Shown in pieces: positions 24,913 through 34,471 of a stretch of DNA of 43,779 nt. This stretch comes from Nitrospira sp. Its GTDB lineage: Bacteria > Nitrospirota > Nitrospiria > Nitrospirales > Nitrospiraceae. The stretch is taken from contig JARFPM010000050.1 in the NCBI GenBank assembly GCA_030444405.1, forward strand, positions 1 through 43,779, written 5' to 3'. The position numbers were made by a program, and so were the translations under genes. Under the pieces are notes generated by a model. It was not told where the DNA came from. It searched no databases and saw only the letters and a list, made by a program, of their open reading frames with translations. Positions within the stretch are counted from its first letter, which is position 1. Each line of letters opens with the position of its first letter.

Positions 24913-25392
24913 ATGAGCCTCTTAGAGCGACAGTTTGACGCGAATATCGTGACCACGAATCTGGACGCGGTCGTCAACTGGGCCAGGAAGTCGGCGTTGT
25001 GGCCCATGACCTTCGGGCTGGCCTGCTGTGCCATTGAAATGATCGCCAGCGTCTCCTCCCGCTATGACCTGGACCGCTTCGGCGCCGGCGTCTTTCGTGC
25101 ATCCCCCAGACAATCGGATCTCATGATCGTCGCGGGAACAGTCTCGCGCAAGATGGCACCGGTCATTCGACGGATCTACGACCAAATGCCTGAGCCTCGA
25201 TACGTGATCTGCATGGGCTCGTGCGCGACCTCCGGCAATCACTACAACAGCTATGCGGTCGTTCAGGGTGTGGATCAGATCGTGCCGGTTGATGTTTATG
25301 TGCCCGGATGCCCGCCGAGACCGGAGGCCTTGCTGGACGGACTGTTGAAGCTACAGGAAAAGATCCAGCGAGAGAGAGTATTTGTGAAATAA
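24913..25392 (+). CDS. nuoB: NADH-quinone oxidoreductase subunit B
   Basis: The product has 159 residues. It carries cluster N2, the last [4Fe-4S] centre before quinone. The ligands are the tandem pair Cys38-Cys39 (GLACCAIEM), Cys104 (MGSCATSG) and Cys133 ([11 protein letters not shown]); the spacing of 65 and 29 residues equals that in E. coli NuoB. It is shorter than E. coli NuoB only at the N-terminus. The start codon directly follows the heptad array, with no ordinary ribosome site visible. It is in the peripheral arm at the membrane interface. Confidence 0.96.
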   Translation: MSLLERQFDANIVTTNLDAVVNWARKSALWPMTFGLACCAIEMIASVSSRYDLDRFGAGVFRASPRQSDLMIVAGTVSRKMAPVIRRIYDQMPEPRYVICMGSCATSGNHYNSYAVVQGVDQIVPVDVYVPGCPPRPEALLDGLLKLQEKIQRERVFVK

Positions 25393-25396
25393 GTTC

Positions 25397-25475
25397 GAAC
25401 AAGATACACAGTGGAAAGTTCTAAAACTTGAAAACTTGAGCCTCCTCCTGGAAGACCTCCAACCTTGTAGTCTTC
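25397..25475. repeat. Repeated words between nuoB and nuoCD
   Basis: AAAACTTGAAAACTTG is a tandem 8-bp word (about 25423-25438), and GGAAGACC...GGTCTTCC-like arms (GGAAGAC and GTCTTCC, about 25449-25475) form a hairpin. The sequence is less regular than the arrays at the other nuo junctions but of the same style. Confidence 0.45.
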
Positions 25476-25506
25476 CAACGTTCGCGCGTGACGACCGAAG
25501 AAGACC

Positions 25507-27258
25507 ATGCAATCTCTTATTGAAACGTTATTCACCAAGTTCCCGGAATCGGTGCTTTCCGTCGATGTTGACACGGCCCGATCGGAAGTCACCCTGCATG
25601 TCGCTGCGTCGAGGATCTTGGAGGTTGCTCGTTTTTTGCACGACGACCCGGAGGCTTGTTTCGACCATATCACCGATATCTGCTCCGCCGACTATCCAGC
25701 CGATCAGCAGCGGTTTGAGGTCATCTATCTCTTGCTGTCGCTCCCACACGGTAAGCGAATCCGCCTAAAGGCCAGAGTCACCGAAGAAGATCCTTCCCTT
25801 GATTCGGTCACGAGCGTGTGGCGCGGTGCGGAATTTCTGGAGCGCGAAGTCTACGACATGATGGGAATCCGTTTTGTAGGACACCCGGATCTGCGTCGCA
25901 TTCTGCTCCCGGAAGACTACGCCGAAGGCTATCCACTGCGTAAGGATTTCCCAGCCGAGGGCCGCGGCTGGCGCAGCCAGTTCGACTTTATCCCACGCCT
26001 TGATGAACCGCCGGTCGAGCAGGTTGAAAGTGAGGTCCCCGAGGCTGAGAAGCGGTTGTTCCTGTCGGAGCCGAATGCATCGTTGCCCAATCGGCGTGAA
26101 GAACTATTGTTGAACATGGGACCGCAGCATCCGAGCACGCACGGGGTGGTGCGGGTTGTCCTTGAACTAGATGGAGAACGGATCGTCAAAGCAACGCCGG
26201 ATCTGGGATACCTCCATCGGGGAGTGGAAAAACTGGCCGAAGGTCTGGCGTATATGCAGATCATTCCGCACACCGATCGACTCGACTATGTCTGCGCAAT
26301 GGCGAACAACTATGCCTATGTGCGGGCCGTTGAAAAGCTGCTCGATATCACCGTACCCGAGCGAGCCGAGTATATCCGCACCATCGTCGCGGAGATGCAG
26401 CGTATTCTGGGACATCTGTTCTGGCTTGGTGCACAGGCTCTGGATATCGGAGCCATGACGATCTTCTTCTGGACGTTTCGCGAGCGAGAAACCTTGCTCG
26501 ACATGTTCGAACGGCTGTGTGGAGCCAGGCTGACCTTGAATTATTATCGGATCGGCGGCGTGGACAGCGACTTCACCCCGGAATTGGTGGCCCGCCTTAA
26601 ATCTTTTTTGGAAACGTTCCCTGAGAAGGTCAATGAGTACGATTCGCTCCTCGCAGGTAACCGGATTTGGCTGGGACGGACGAAACATGTCGCGGTCATC
26701 TCCGGAGCAGAGGCGATCAATTTCGGCATGACCGGCCCTGCCTTGCGGGGATCCGGTGTGTCCTATGATGTGCGTAAACTCGAACCCTACGGCGTCTACC
26801 ATAAAGTGGACTGGGAAGTGCCGGTCGGGAAAAACGGCGACACCTACGATCGCTATTGGATTCGTGTCGAAGAGATGCGTCAGAGTGCACGGATCATCTC
26901 ACAATGTCTCGACCAGATGCCGCCCGGGCCGATTATCGCCGATATGCCGCAATACATTCCGCCGCCCAAACCGCAAGTGATGCGCGATATGGAAAGCTTG
27001 ATTCACCATTTCATCATCTTCACCCAAGGGTTCAAACCGCCGAAGGGTGAAACCTATTGCGCGACCGAAGCGCCCAAAGGAGAATTGGGATTTTTCATCA
27101 TCAGCGACGGGAGCCCTCGTCCCTATCGGCTGAAAATTCGTTCGCCTTCCTTCATCCACATGGGCGCGTTCGACCATATGGCTCGCGGCTATTTGATTTC
27201 CGACATCATCACGATTTTCGGGACCTACGATGTGGTCATGGGGGAGTGCGACAGGTGA
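25507..27258 (+). CDS. nuoCD: Fused NADH-quinone oxidoreductase subunits C and D
   Basis: The product has 583 residues. Residues 1-~160 are NuoC (30-kDa) with the signature EREVYDMMGIRFVGHPDLRRILLPEDY and EGYPLRKDF. After a ~35-residue linker, NuoD (49-kDa) runs from ~195 to 583: NMGPQHPSTHGVVRVVLELDGE, GYLHRGVEKLAE, and the C-terminal YDVVMGECDR. NuoD shapes the quinone pocket next to cluster N2. Arg238 in LHRG corresponds, by my alignment, to Arg85 of mature bovine NDUFS2, the residue dimethylated by NDUFAF7. The fusion also occurs in E. coli and several other lineages, so it is not unusual by itself. Confidence 0.95.
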   Translation: MQSLIETLFTKFPESVLSVDVDTARSEVTLHVAASRILEVARFLHDDPEACFDHITDICSADYPADQQRFEVIYLLLSLPHGKRIRLKARVTEEDPSLDSVTSVWRGAEFLEREVYDMMGIRFVGHPDLRRILLPEDYAEGYPLRKDFPAEGRGWRSQFDFIPRLDEPPVEQVESEVPEAEKRLFLSEPNASLPNRREELLLNMGPQHPSTHGVVRVVLELDGERIVKATPDLGYLHRGVEKLAEGLAYMQIIPHTDRLDYVCAMANNYAYVRAVEKLLDITVPERAEYIRTIVAEMQRILGHLFWLGAQALDIGAMTIFFWTFRERETLLDMFERLCGARLTLNYYRIGGVDSDFTPELVARLKSFLETFPEKVNEYDSLLAGNRIWLGRTKHVAVISGAEAINFGMTGPALRGSGVSYDVRKLEPYGVYHKVDWEVPVGKNGDTYDRYWIRVEEMRQSARIISQCLDQMPPGPIIADMPQYIPPPKPQVMRDMESLIHHFIIFTQGFKPPKGETYCATEAPKGELGFFIISDGSPRPYRLKIRSPSFIHMGAFDHMARGYLISDIITIFGTYDVVMGECDR

Positions 27259-27265
27259 TACACGA

Positions 27266-27340
27266 GCGGCTGACAAGAAGGAGCGCCGACAGACTGTCAT
27301 CCGGGGTTTGTCAGCTTGCCCCTGGCGCACTTGTCAGCAT
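27266..27340. repeat. TGTCAGC word array between nuoCD and nuoE
   Basis: GCTGACAAG near the left end is matched by CTTGTCAGC near the right, with TGTCAGCT and TGTCAGCA units between. The same words form the nuoF-nuoG spacer (29358-29450), so the two junctions share one word family. The nuoE ATG follows at 27356. Confidence 0.65.
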
Positions 27341-27355
27341 CAGGACTGTGGCAGC

Positions 27356-27889
27356 ATGACATTTTCAAAAAAATATAAAGACGAGATCGCCGACATTTTA
27401 TCGCGCTACCCCGTCAAGCGTTCCGCCTTGATCCCACTGCTCTACATCGCCCAGCGGGATCATGGCTATGTGACCGAGTCGGCGATGCATGAGATCGCGC
27501 ATCTTCTCAGGCTGACCCCTCCGCAAGTCTATGAAACGATCACTTTTTACACGATGTTTAACCTGAAGCCGATGGGCAAATTCCATATTCAGGTGTGCAA
27601 GTCCCTCATGTGCGCCCTCGTCGGCTCGGATACGGTGATCGAATGGATCAAAGCCAAGCTGGGGATTACCCCTGGTGAGTCGACGGCAGACGGACTGTTT
27701 AGCCTCAGTGCCGTGGAATGTTTGGCCGCGTGCGGGACCGGTCCCATGATGCAGATCAACGATGACTACTATGAGCAGCTGACAGAGGACAAATTGGACC
27801 GTATTTTAGCCGATCTGCGATCGACAGGAACCAGTCCTCTGAAGAGCGGGCCATTTATGTGGCCGGAGCCGGTGACCGGTGAACGTTAA
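27356..27889 (+). CDS. nuoE: NADH-quinone oxidoreductase subunit E
   Basis: The product has 177 residues of the thioredoxin-like 24-kDa family. It holds the [2Fe-2S] cluster N1a through Cys81 and Cys86 (CKSLMC) and Cys122 and Cys126 (CLAAC). The N-terminal helical bundle (SALIPLLYIAQRDHGYV...APPQ-like VYETITFYTMF) is intact. The ATG at 27356 is chosen because the family starts there; the upstream extension is spacer repeat. The stop codon itself lies inside the first unit of the next heptad array. Its presence with NuoF and NuoG means the complex has a full NADH-input module. Confidence 0.95.
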   Translation: MTFSKKYKDEIADILSRYPVKRSALIPLLYIAQRDHGYVTESAMHEIAHLLRLTPPQVYETITFYTMFNLKPMGKFHIQVCKSLMCALVGSDTVIEWIKAKLGITPGESTADGLFSLSAVECLAACGTGPMMQINDDYYEQLTEDKLDRILADLRSTGTSPLKSGPFMWPEPVTGER

Positions 27890-28057
27890 TCGTTATTCGT
27901 TAAACGAGGGACTCCATGCGTAAAATGATAAATCCCAAACCGTTCGAACCTTTGAAGACCTGGATGGTTTTATTAGATACCTTAAAGACCGCAAAGACAT
28001 AGCGTCTTGCGACTGATGATTCGCGATTAACGATTCACGTGTAACGATTACCGTCAT
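27884..28057. repeat. Heptad array between nuoE and nuoF, CGNNNNN type
   Basis: The left arm (27884-27904) has units CGTTAAT, CGTTATT and one further; the first overlaps the nuoE stop codon. The right arm (28024-28051) has four units, among them CGATTAA and CGATTCA, and ends 6 bases before the nuoF ATG. Two units are identical to units of the nuoA-nuoB array. The ~110 bases between the arms carry no gene. Confidence 0.75.
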
Positions 28058-29362
28058 ATGTCCAAACACGAACTCATTCTTCTCAAGAACATGCTGCAAC
28101 CCGGATATACCGGGTCGCTGATGGACTATGAAAAGACCGGTGGGTATCAAGCCTTGCGGAACACAGTGGGGAAGGTCGCCCCTGCGGATGTGACGGCAAT
28201 CGTCCGCAAGTCCGGATTACGCGGCCGAGGCGGGGCAGGCTTCCCGACCGGCGTGAAATGGGGATTCCTGCCGAAAGACTATCAAGGTCCCCGGTATCTG
28301 TGCTGCAACGCCGACGAGAGCGAGCCCGGCACGTTCAAAGACCGGCAGCTGATGGAGCGGGACCCCCATCAAGTATTGGAAGGCATCGTGTTGGCCTGCT
28401 ATGCCATCGGTGCGGAAACCGCTTACATCTATATTCGCGGAGAAATGGTCCTGGGCTCAAAGATTTTGGAACGCGCCATCGGCGAAGCGAGAGTCGCCGG
28501 GTATATCGGAAAGAACATTCTCGGCACCGGTATCAACGCAGATGTGTGGGTACATCGAGGAGCGGGAGCCTATATCTGCGGCGAGGAAACAGCCCTCTTG
28601 GAATCGCTCGAAGGCAAACGTGGACTCCCCCGCATCAAGCCGCCGTTTCCAGCCACGCATGGGCTCTACAATAAGCCGACCGTGGTCAATAACGTGGAGA
28701 CGCTGGCAAACCTTCCCCATATCATCACCCGAGGCCCCGAATGGTTTGCGGCGATCGGTTCGCCCCCGAAGAGCACCGGCACCAGAGTCTTCTGTGTCAG
28801 CGGGCATGTAAAACGACCAGGCAATTATGAAGTCCCGATGGGTGTGACGGTCCGAGAGTTGGTGTACGAGCATGCCGGCGGCATGCGGTCCGACAAGCCG
28901 ATGAAAGCCTTTATTCCCGGTGGAGCGTCGGCACCTTTTCTGACGCCGGCCCATCTCGACGTGAAGCTGGATTTTGAGCACGTTGCGGCGGCGGGATCGA
29001 TGTTGGGATCCGGCGGCGTGACAGTAATGGAAGAAGGCACCAGCATGGTCTGGGCCGCGCTTCGGCTGATGGAATTTTTCTACCATGAGTCCTGTGGGAA
29101 ATGCAGCCCCTGCCGGGAAGGTAGTGCCTGGCTCGTACAGACCATGCGCAGAATTTTGGCCAAACGTGGCCGGATGGAGGATCTTGAAACCTTGTTGGAT
29201 CTATGCAAAAACATCGCAGGCCGCACGGTCTGTGCCTTCGGCGATGCAGAAGTTGCTCCGATCCAAAGCACGCTGAAGTATTGGCGGCAGGAATACGTCG
29301 ACTTAATCAACGAAGCGAACGCCGCGAACCTTATCAGACCTGAACCGGTGGCAAGAGGATGA
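28058..29362 (+). CDS. nuoF: NADH-quinone oxidoreductase subunit F
   Basis: The product has 434 residues. It binds NADH and FMN and carries cluster N3. The FMN/NADH loop is GLRGRGGAGFPTGVKW, followed by CNADESEPGTFKDR and GAGAYICGEETAL. The [4Fe-4S] ligands are Cys346, Cys349, Cys352 (ESCGKCSPCREG) and Cys392 (TVCAFGD). Length and motif order are normal for the 51-kDa subunit. Confidence 0.96.
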   Translation: MSKHELILLKNMLQPGYTGSLMDYEKTGGYQALRNTVGKVAPADVTAIVRKSGLRGRGGAGFPTGVKWGFLPKDYQGPRYLCCNADESEPGTFKDRQLMERDPHQVLEGIVLACYAIGAETAYIYIRGEMVLGSKILERAIGEARVAGYIGKNILGTGINADVWVHRGAGAYICGEETALLESLEGKRGLPRIKPPFPATHGLYNKPTVVNNVETLANLPHIITRGPEWFAAIGSPPKSTGTRVFCVSGHVKRPGNYEVPMGVTVRELVYEHAGGMRSDKPMKAFIPGGASAPFLTPAHLDVKLDFEHVAAAGSMLGSGGVTVMEEGTSMVWAALRLMEFFYHESCGKCSPCREGSAWLVQTMRRILAKRGRMEDLETLLDLCKNIAGRTVCAFGDAEVAPIQSTLKYWRQEYVDLINEANAANLIRPEPVARG

Positions 29363-29450
29363 CAGAAGCTGACAAGAAGCACCCGTGCGGGCTGACAAGT
29401 CTGGAAGTTCGGATGTCAGCCTGTCGCCCCGGTAACTTGTCAGCAGATTG
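29358..29450. repeat. TGTCAGC word array between nuoF and nuoG
   Basis: The left side carries AGCTGACAAG and GGCTGACAAG. The right side has 8-bp units TGTCAGCC, TGTCGCCC and, after one diverged unit, TGTCAGCA. It matches the nuoCD-nuoE spacer unit by unit (TGTCAGCT ... TGTCAGCA) and has the same inverted layout. Confidence 0.65.
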
Positions 29451-29456
29451 TGCACT

Positions 29457-32123
29457 ATGACTACCCCCACTGCACAGATGGTTCGCATCACGATCGACGG
29501 AATGACGGTCAACGTTCCGAAAGGGACATTGGTGATCGAAGCGGCCCGTCGCGTCGGCGTCATGATTCCGCATTTCTGCTATCACCCAAAACTCAAACCG
29601 GACGCCAATTGCCGTATGTGCCTGGTTGAAATCGAAAAGATGCCCAAGCTTCAAACGGCCTGCAGCACGCCGGCCGACGAAGGGATGAGCGTACGCACCG
29701 CCACCACGGTGGTCAACGACGCCCATAAATCGGTGCTTGAGTTTATCCTGGCCAATCATCCGCTGGATTGTCCGGTCTGCGATCAGGGCGGAAAGTGCGA
29801 TCTCCAAGACTTTTCTCACCAGTACACGGCGAGCAGTCGGTTTGTTGAAACCAAGCGTATCTTCCAAAAAGAATATTTTAGTCCGCTCATCGAAACACAG
29901 ATGAATCGCTGCGTCCAGTGCCTCCGCTGTGTTCGCTACTGCGATGAAGTCATGGACGTCAAGGCGTTGGCGCCGGTCGGTCGCGGGACCATGACGGAAA
30001 TCAAGCACTTCGGCTCTCACCCTCTCGATTGTGAGTTCTGCGGGGGCTGCGTTCAGATCTGTCCGGTCGGAGCGATTACCAGCCGGCTGTCCATGTACGA
30101 GTATCGGCCATGGATGCTGAAACGAGCCGAAACCATCTGCGGCTACTGCGGAGATGGGTGTCAAATGACCGTCCAGGCGAAGGAACAGGAACTCATTGAA
30201 GTGAACTCGGCGCATGGAGCGGGACGCAATAACGGAGACTTGTGTGCTCGTGGGTTTTTTGGATTCCATGCGGCCAGCAATCCATGTCGCCTGACCCATC
30301 CGCTCATTCGGCGCGACGGCGCGCTGGTCCAAGCAACCTGGGAAGAGGCTCTGGAATACGTCGCCGGGCGCGTTGGCGAGATTAAAGCCGCCCATGGGGG
30401 AGAGAGCTTCGGAGGATTGATCACGGGCCGTTGCACCAATGAGGAGTTATACCTTTTTCAGAAATTTCTCCGTCTGGCCGTCGGGACCAACCATATCGAC
30501 AGCAGCGCGCGCTATGGCCATGTCAACGGCCTGCATGCCATGCGACTCGTGCAGGGGACGCATCGGTGGACCGTCACCTTCGACGATATCCTGGATGCGG
30601 ATGTCCTGATCCTCGTCGGCACGAACATTACCGAGACGAATCCCATCACGGGCCTCAAAGTCAAAGAGGCGGTGAAGAAACGACGGGCCACGTTGATGAC
30701 GATCGAATCGTTGGAGCCGGTCGTCGACACGATGAGCAACATCGCCAATCTCTCGCACCATCATTTCCGAGTTCCGACTGGTGACACACACCATGCAATC
30801 CTCGGTCTGGTGAAAGCCGTCGTAGAGCAGAATTTGACACAGCCGGACCTGGCGCAACGGCATCCGGCGTATCTCACGGCCATTACGCACGCGCTGCAAC
30901 AGATCTCTTGGCAGGACCTACAGGCGACAACCGGAATCGAGCCAGATTCTTTTGCGAAGGCAGCCAAGGTAGCGGCAGGAGGACGCCGGGTCGTTATCTT
31001 GGCCGGACAGCTCTTGCTGCGGAGCGAACATGGTTACGGCGGATGTTTGACTCTCCTCGATCTGCTTCTTCTGACAGGGAAGTTGGATCAGTCTGGATGT
31101 GGTTTCGCGCCGCTCGCCGAAGAAAACAACGACCAGGGGGCGATCGAAATGGGAACCGTTGCCGAATTTCTGCCCGGTGCCCGCCCCATCGCCGAAGACA
31201 CGGATCGCGAGCGGATCGCCCAACAATGGAAAGGTGAACTTGCGACCGGCAAAGGAGCTTCCCTCATCGAGATGTTGAATCGAGCTAAAGCGGGATCTCT
31301 TAAGGCGATGTTCATCGTGGGAGAGAATCCAGTCGGAAGCCTCCCCGCGGCGATGCATGCCGAGGAATCACTGCGTAACCTCGATCTCTTGGTGTGCCAA
31401 GAGCTGTTTTTAACGGAGACGGCCGCCTTGGCCCATGTCGTGTTGCCGGCCGCTTCTTCTCTGGAAAAACATGGAACGTTTACCAATACCGAGGGACATG
31501 TCCAAGCCGTTCGTCCGTCGATCGAGCCTGTCGGAGAAAGCCGCCCCGACTGGGAAGTCTTTTCCGCGCTTTCCATCCTGTTGGACTCGCCGATGGAGTA
31601 TACTGAAAGCAAAGAGATCCTCAAGGAAATTCGGAGTCTCCTTCCCGGCTATGGCTCGCTGGGGCCCGCACCGTTGCCGCCCAAAGTCGATCGTTCGGCC
31701 GTGGACCGCTATCTCGATGCCGGCTATCAGCGTGACCTCGCAACAAGATACCGGCCCATCCCACGAACGTCCACACCGGATGGAACCGTGCGGCTGGACT
31801 TGACACAGAGCCTGTTCCATTCCGGAAAATTATCCACGCGATCGAAGGGGTTGCTACAAGTCGAAGGAAGCGGCCGGCTCCGTATCAGTCCGCTGGACGC
31901 CGCGCGCTTTGCCTTATCGGACGGAGATCGGGTCCGCCTCTCCAGCACGTCCGGGGAAATGACGACCCATGTCAAAATTATGGAGCGGGTCCCACAAGGA
32001 ACGGCCTGGTTCCCGTATCACTTTGGTCAAGCCGCCCTCCAACTATTTGAATGCGCCGTCGATCCGATCACCCATGTGCCGTCGTTCCGGACAGCGACTG
32101 TGTCCATGATGAAGGTGGCGTGA
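29457..32123 (+). CDS. nuoG: NADH-quinone oxidoreductase subunit G
   Basis: The product has 888 residues (E. coli NuoG ~908). ATG 29457 is used instead of the TTG three codons upstream. N-terminal [2Fe-2S] N1b site: HFCYHPKL...NCRMC...TAC. His-Cys cluster N5: HPLDCPVCDQGGKC. Clusters N4/N6-type sites: RCVQCLRCVRYC and CEFCGGCVQICPVG. A further CxxCxxxCx27C site (Cys228, 231, 235, 263) matches the N7 cluster found only in some bacteria. A molybdopterin-oxidoreductase-like fold follows (DILDADVLILVGTNITETNP), then a C-terminal domain (RISPLDAARFALSDGDRVRL). It carries electrons from NuoE/F to NuoI. Confidence 0.95.
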   Translation: MTTPTAQMVRITIDGMTVNVPKGTLVIEAARRVGVMIPHFCYHPKLKPDANCRMCLVEIEKMPKLQTACSTPADEGMSVRTATTVVNDAHKSVLEFILANHPLDCPVCDQGGKCDLQDFSHQYTASSRFVETKRIFQKEYFSPLIETQMNRCVQCLRCVRYCDEVMDVKALAPVGRGTMTEIKHFGSHPLDCEFCGGCVQICPVGAITSRLSMYEYRPWMLKRAETICGYCGDGCQMTVQAKEQELIEVNSAHGAGRNNGDLCARGFFGFHAASNPCRLTHPLIRRDGALVQATWEEALEYVAGRVGEIKAAHGGESFGGLITGRCTNEELYLFQKFLRLAVGTNHIDSSARYGHVNGLHAMRLVQGTHRWTVTFDDILDADVLILVGTNITETNPITGLKVKEAVKKRRATLMTIESLEPVVDTMSNIANLSHHHFRVPTGDTHHAILGLVKAVVEQNLTQPDLAQRHPAYLTAITHALQQISWQDLQATTGIEPDSFAKAAKVAAGGRRVVILAGQLLLRSEHGYGGCLTLLDLLLLTGKLDQSGCGFAPLAEENNDQGAIEMGTVAEFLPGARPIAEDTDRERIAQQWKGELATGKGASLIEMLNRAKAGSLKAMFIVGENPVGSLPAAMHAEESLRNLDLLVCQELFLTETAALAHVVLPAASSLEKHGTFTNTEGHVQAVRPSIEPVGESRPDWEVFSALSILLDSPMEYTESKEILKEIRSLLPGYGSLGPAPLPPKVDRSAVDRYLDAGYQRDLATRYRPIPRTSTPDGTVRLDLTQSLFHSGKLSTRSKGLLQVEGSGRLRISPLDAARFALSDGDRVRLSSTSGEMTTHVKIMERVPQGTAWFPYHFGQAALQLFECAVDPITHVPSFRTATVSMMKVA

Positions 32124-32169
32124 TGACTCTCTTCATCGCTGATGATTATGCTAATCGAGGAGTCCAATT

Positions 32170-33246
32170 GTGACTGAATTCGGATTGCGTCTCGCTATCT
32201 CCCTTACTCAGATCGCCGCGGTCATGGTCATTGTGGTCGTCACGGTACTCATCCTCACTCTCGCAGAGCGAAAAGTCTTGGGGTGGATGCAGGACCGCAT
32301 GGGTCCGATGGAAGTGGGCCCCTACGGGATTCTCCAACCGTTTGCGGATGCCATCAAGCTGTTTTTCAAGGAGGACATCGTCCCCGCCGGTGCCAGCAAG
32401 TTCCTCTTCACCATGGCGCCGATTCTTTGCTTGATTCCGACATTCATCGGATTTGCGGTTATTCCCTGGGGCCCGAACTGGACATTCGAGATCGACGGTA
32501 TCTCCGTGAAGCCGTTCATCATCAGCGACATCAACATCGGCATTCTGTACATCTTAGCCTTCGCCTCACTCGCTGCGTATGGCATCATCCTGGGGGGCTG
32601 GGCGTCCAACAGCAAGTACTCGCTGCTCGGGGGACTACGATCAGCCGCACAGATCATCAGCTACGAGCTCAACGTCGGACTGTCCATTGTCGGCGTGTTG
32701 ATTCTGGCCGGTTCACTGAGCCTTGTGAAAATCACCGATGCCCAGGGCGGAGGCTTTTGGAATTGGTATCTCTTCGCGTTACCGGCTCCACAGATTTTTG
32801 CGTTTGTCGTCTACGTGATCTCCGTGGTGGCCGAGACCAACCGCGTCCCCTTCGATTTGCCGGAAGCAGAGAGCGAACTCGTCGCCGGCTTCTTCACTGA
32901 ATACAGCGGCCTCAGATTCGCGTACTTTTTCCTCGCCGAATACGCGAATATGATGTTAGTGTCCTGTGTGGCTGCCGCGCTGTTTCTGGGCGGTTGGCAG
33001 GCACCTTATCCCGGAACCATTATGGAGCTTCTCGGCCTGGCATCCTGGTCCTGGATCGAGAGCACGATGTGGTTTGCGGTCAAGACGTATTCTTTCTTGT
33101 TCCTCTTTTTTTGGCTCAGGGCCACGTTACCGCGACTGCGATACGATCAGCTGATGAGATTCGGCTGGAAGGTGATGCTGCCCATCGCCTTGGGTAACAT
33201 CGTCGTGACGTCCATCGCGGTGTTTTTCTACCAACAGATGAAGTAG
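32170..33246 (+). CDS. nuoH: NADH-quinone oxidoreductase subunit H
   Basis: The product has 358 residues and about eight or nine membrane helices. The start is GTG 32170 with GGAG upstream. Family marks: ERKVLGWMQDRMGPMEVGPYGILQPFADAIKLFFKE near the N-terminus (quinone entry), and the acidic loop ETNRVPFDLPEAESELVAGF (from Glu222) that links quinone chemistry to proton channels. It sits where the peripheral and membrane arms meet. Confidence 0.96.
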   Translation: MTEFGLRLAISLTQIAAVMVIVVVTVLILTLAERKVLGWMQDRMGPMEVGPYGILQPFADAIKLFFKEDIVPAGASKFLFTMAPILCLIPTFIGFAVIPWGPNWTFEIDGISVKPFIISDINIGILYILAFASLAAYGIILGGWASNSKYSLLGGLRSAAQIISYELNVGLSIVGVLILAGSLSLVKITDAQGGGFWNWYLFALPAPQIFAFVVYVISVVAETNRVPFDLPEAESELVAGFFTEYSGLRFAYFFLAEYANMMLVSCVAAALFLGGWQAPYPGTIMELLGLASWSWIESTMWFAVKTYSFLFLFFWLRATLPRLRYDQLMRFGWKVMLPIALGNIVVTSIAVFFYQQMK

Positions 33247-33260
33247 CGGACGAGACCGAT

Positions 33261-33827
33261 ATGGCATCTACAGCGACCACCAAGCGTTTGAACCTGGTCG
33301 AATGGTTCAAAACGATCACCTTCTACGAGATTCTCGTCGGCATGAAGGCGACGTTGTCGCATCTACTCAATTACCGCCCCATAACCTTGCAATACCCCCA
33401 CGAAAAACGCACACTGCCGGACAATTATCGAGGTATGCTCGCGCTGCTCCGATACGACGATGGGACCGAGAAATGTGTAGGATGCGATCTCTGTGAAGCA
33501 GCCTGTCCGTCGCGCGTCATCCGGGTCGTCAGCGCCGAAGTGCCGGGTGAGCCGACTAAGCGTTACTCTAAAGAATATTACATGGACATGACCCGTTGCT
33601 TGTTCTGTGGGATGTGTGTGGATGCCTGCCCTGTCGATGCACTGGGCATGACGAGAGAATTCGAGTGGGCGGTATACGACAAACGCCAGCTCCACCTGAA
33701 CAAACAACAATTGCTCGCAATCGGCGACCGTTCGTTTCCAGTCCGTGAGAAACGCCTGGAACTGCAACATCCAAACGTCGCGTTTTTCAACGTAGCATTC
33801 AAGCACGTGCCGCCAAAACCGGACTGA
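33261..33827 (+). CDS. nuoI: NADH-quinone oxidoreductase subunit I
   Basis: The product has 188 residues. It holds clusters N6a and N6b in two ferredoxin motifs: Cys72, 75, 78, 82 (CVGCDLCEAACP) and Cys113, 116, 119, 123 (CLFCGMCVDACP). An N-terminal amphipathic region (RLNLVEWFKTITFYEIL) lies along the membrane. It starts 14 bases after nuoH. It passes electrons from NuoG to cluster N2 in NuoB. Confidence 0.96.
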   Translation: MASTATTKRLNLVEWFKTITFYEILVGMKATLSHLLNYRPITLQYPHEKRTLPDNYRGMLALLRYDDGTEKCVGCDLCEAACPSRVIRVVSAEVPGEPTKRYSKEYYMDMTRCLFCGMCVDACPVDALGMTREFEWAVYDKRQLHLNKQQLLAIGDRSFPVREKRLELQHPNVAFFNVAFKHVPPKPD

Positions 33828-33916
33828 CCCCGAAGGATAACTCATCGAATCACCGATGGCCCCAACACCGATGCGTTAGTCTCGTCCAGGTCGACCGCTC
33901 ACCCAGGAACCGTCAT

Positions 33917-34471
33917 ATGTTGCAGCTGCTTTTTGGATATTTTGCCGGAATGATTGCCGCCACTTCCATTCTTGTCGTAGCGCTGAGAAACCCCGTCTAC
34001 AGCGCGCTCTCCTTGCTTGTCATGTTTTTTCATGTTGCTGGACTCTTCGTGATACTCCATGCCGAATTTCTCGCGGCCGTGCAGGTCATCGTCTATGCAG
34101 GAGCCATTCTTGTGCTGTATTTGTTCGTCGTCATGTTACTCAACATCAAGCAAGATGACCGTTATCATAGCCAATGGCGGGTGGCGGCATTTGTCTGCGT
34201 GCCGCTGTTAATCGAGGCCATTGTGTTGCTCTCCGGCGGATCCCGCGCCATCACCACCGGCAGTCGACTGCTCCAGACAGACTCGCATGGCACGATCGCT
34301 GCCGACAACACGTTGGCAATCGGCCAAACACTGTTTTCGACCTATTTATTCCCATTCGAAGTCGCCTCCTTGGTCCTCTTGGTAGCCATGATCGGCGCTA
34401 TCGTCCTCGCGAAGCGCGACATTGGCGAAAGCGACACGCAAAGCATGACACAACCGGCGGTTGACGAATGA
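33917..34471 (+). CDS. nuoJ: NADH-quinone oxidoreductase subunit J
   Basis: The product has 184 residues and five predicted helices. The conserved third helix is [22 protein letters not shown], whose pi-bulge region takes part in coupling. The C-terminus overlaps nuoK by 4 bases (ATGA), so translation is coupled. The 89-base spacer after nuoI contains no clear repeated words. Confidence 0.94.
   Translation: MLQLLFGYFAGMIAATSILVVALRNPVYSALSLLVMFFHVAGLFVILHAEFLAAVQVIVYAGAILVLYLFVVMLLNIKQDDRYHSQWRVAAFVCVPLLIEAIVLLSGGSRAITTGSRLLQTDSHGTIAADNTLAIGQTLFSTYLFPFEVASLVLLVAMIGAIVLAKRDIGESDTQSMTQPAVDE

Noticed and set aside
29334-30395. 353-codon minus-strand frame opposite nuoG
   Set aside because: It is antisense to a conserved, complete nuoG and shows no recognisable domain.
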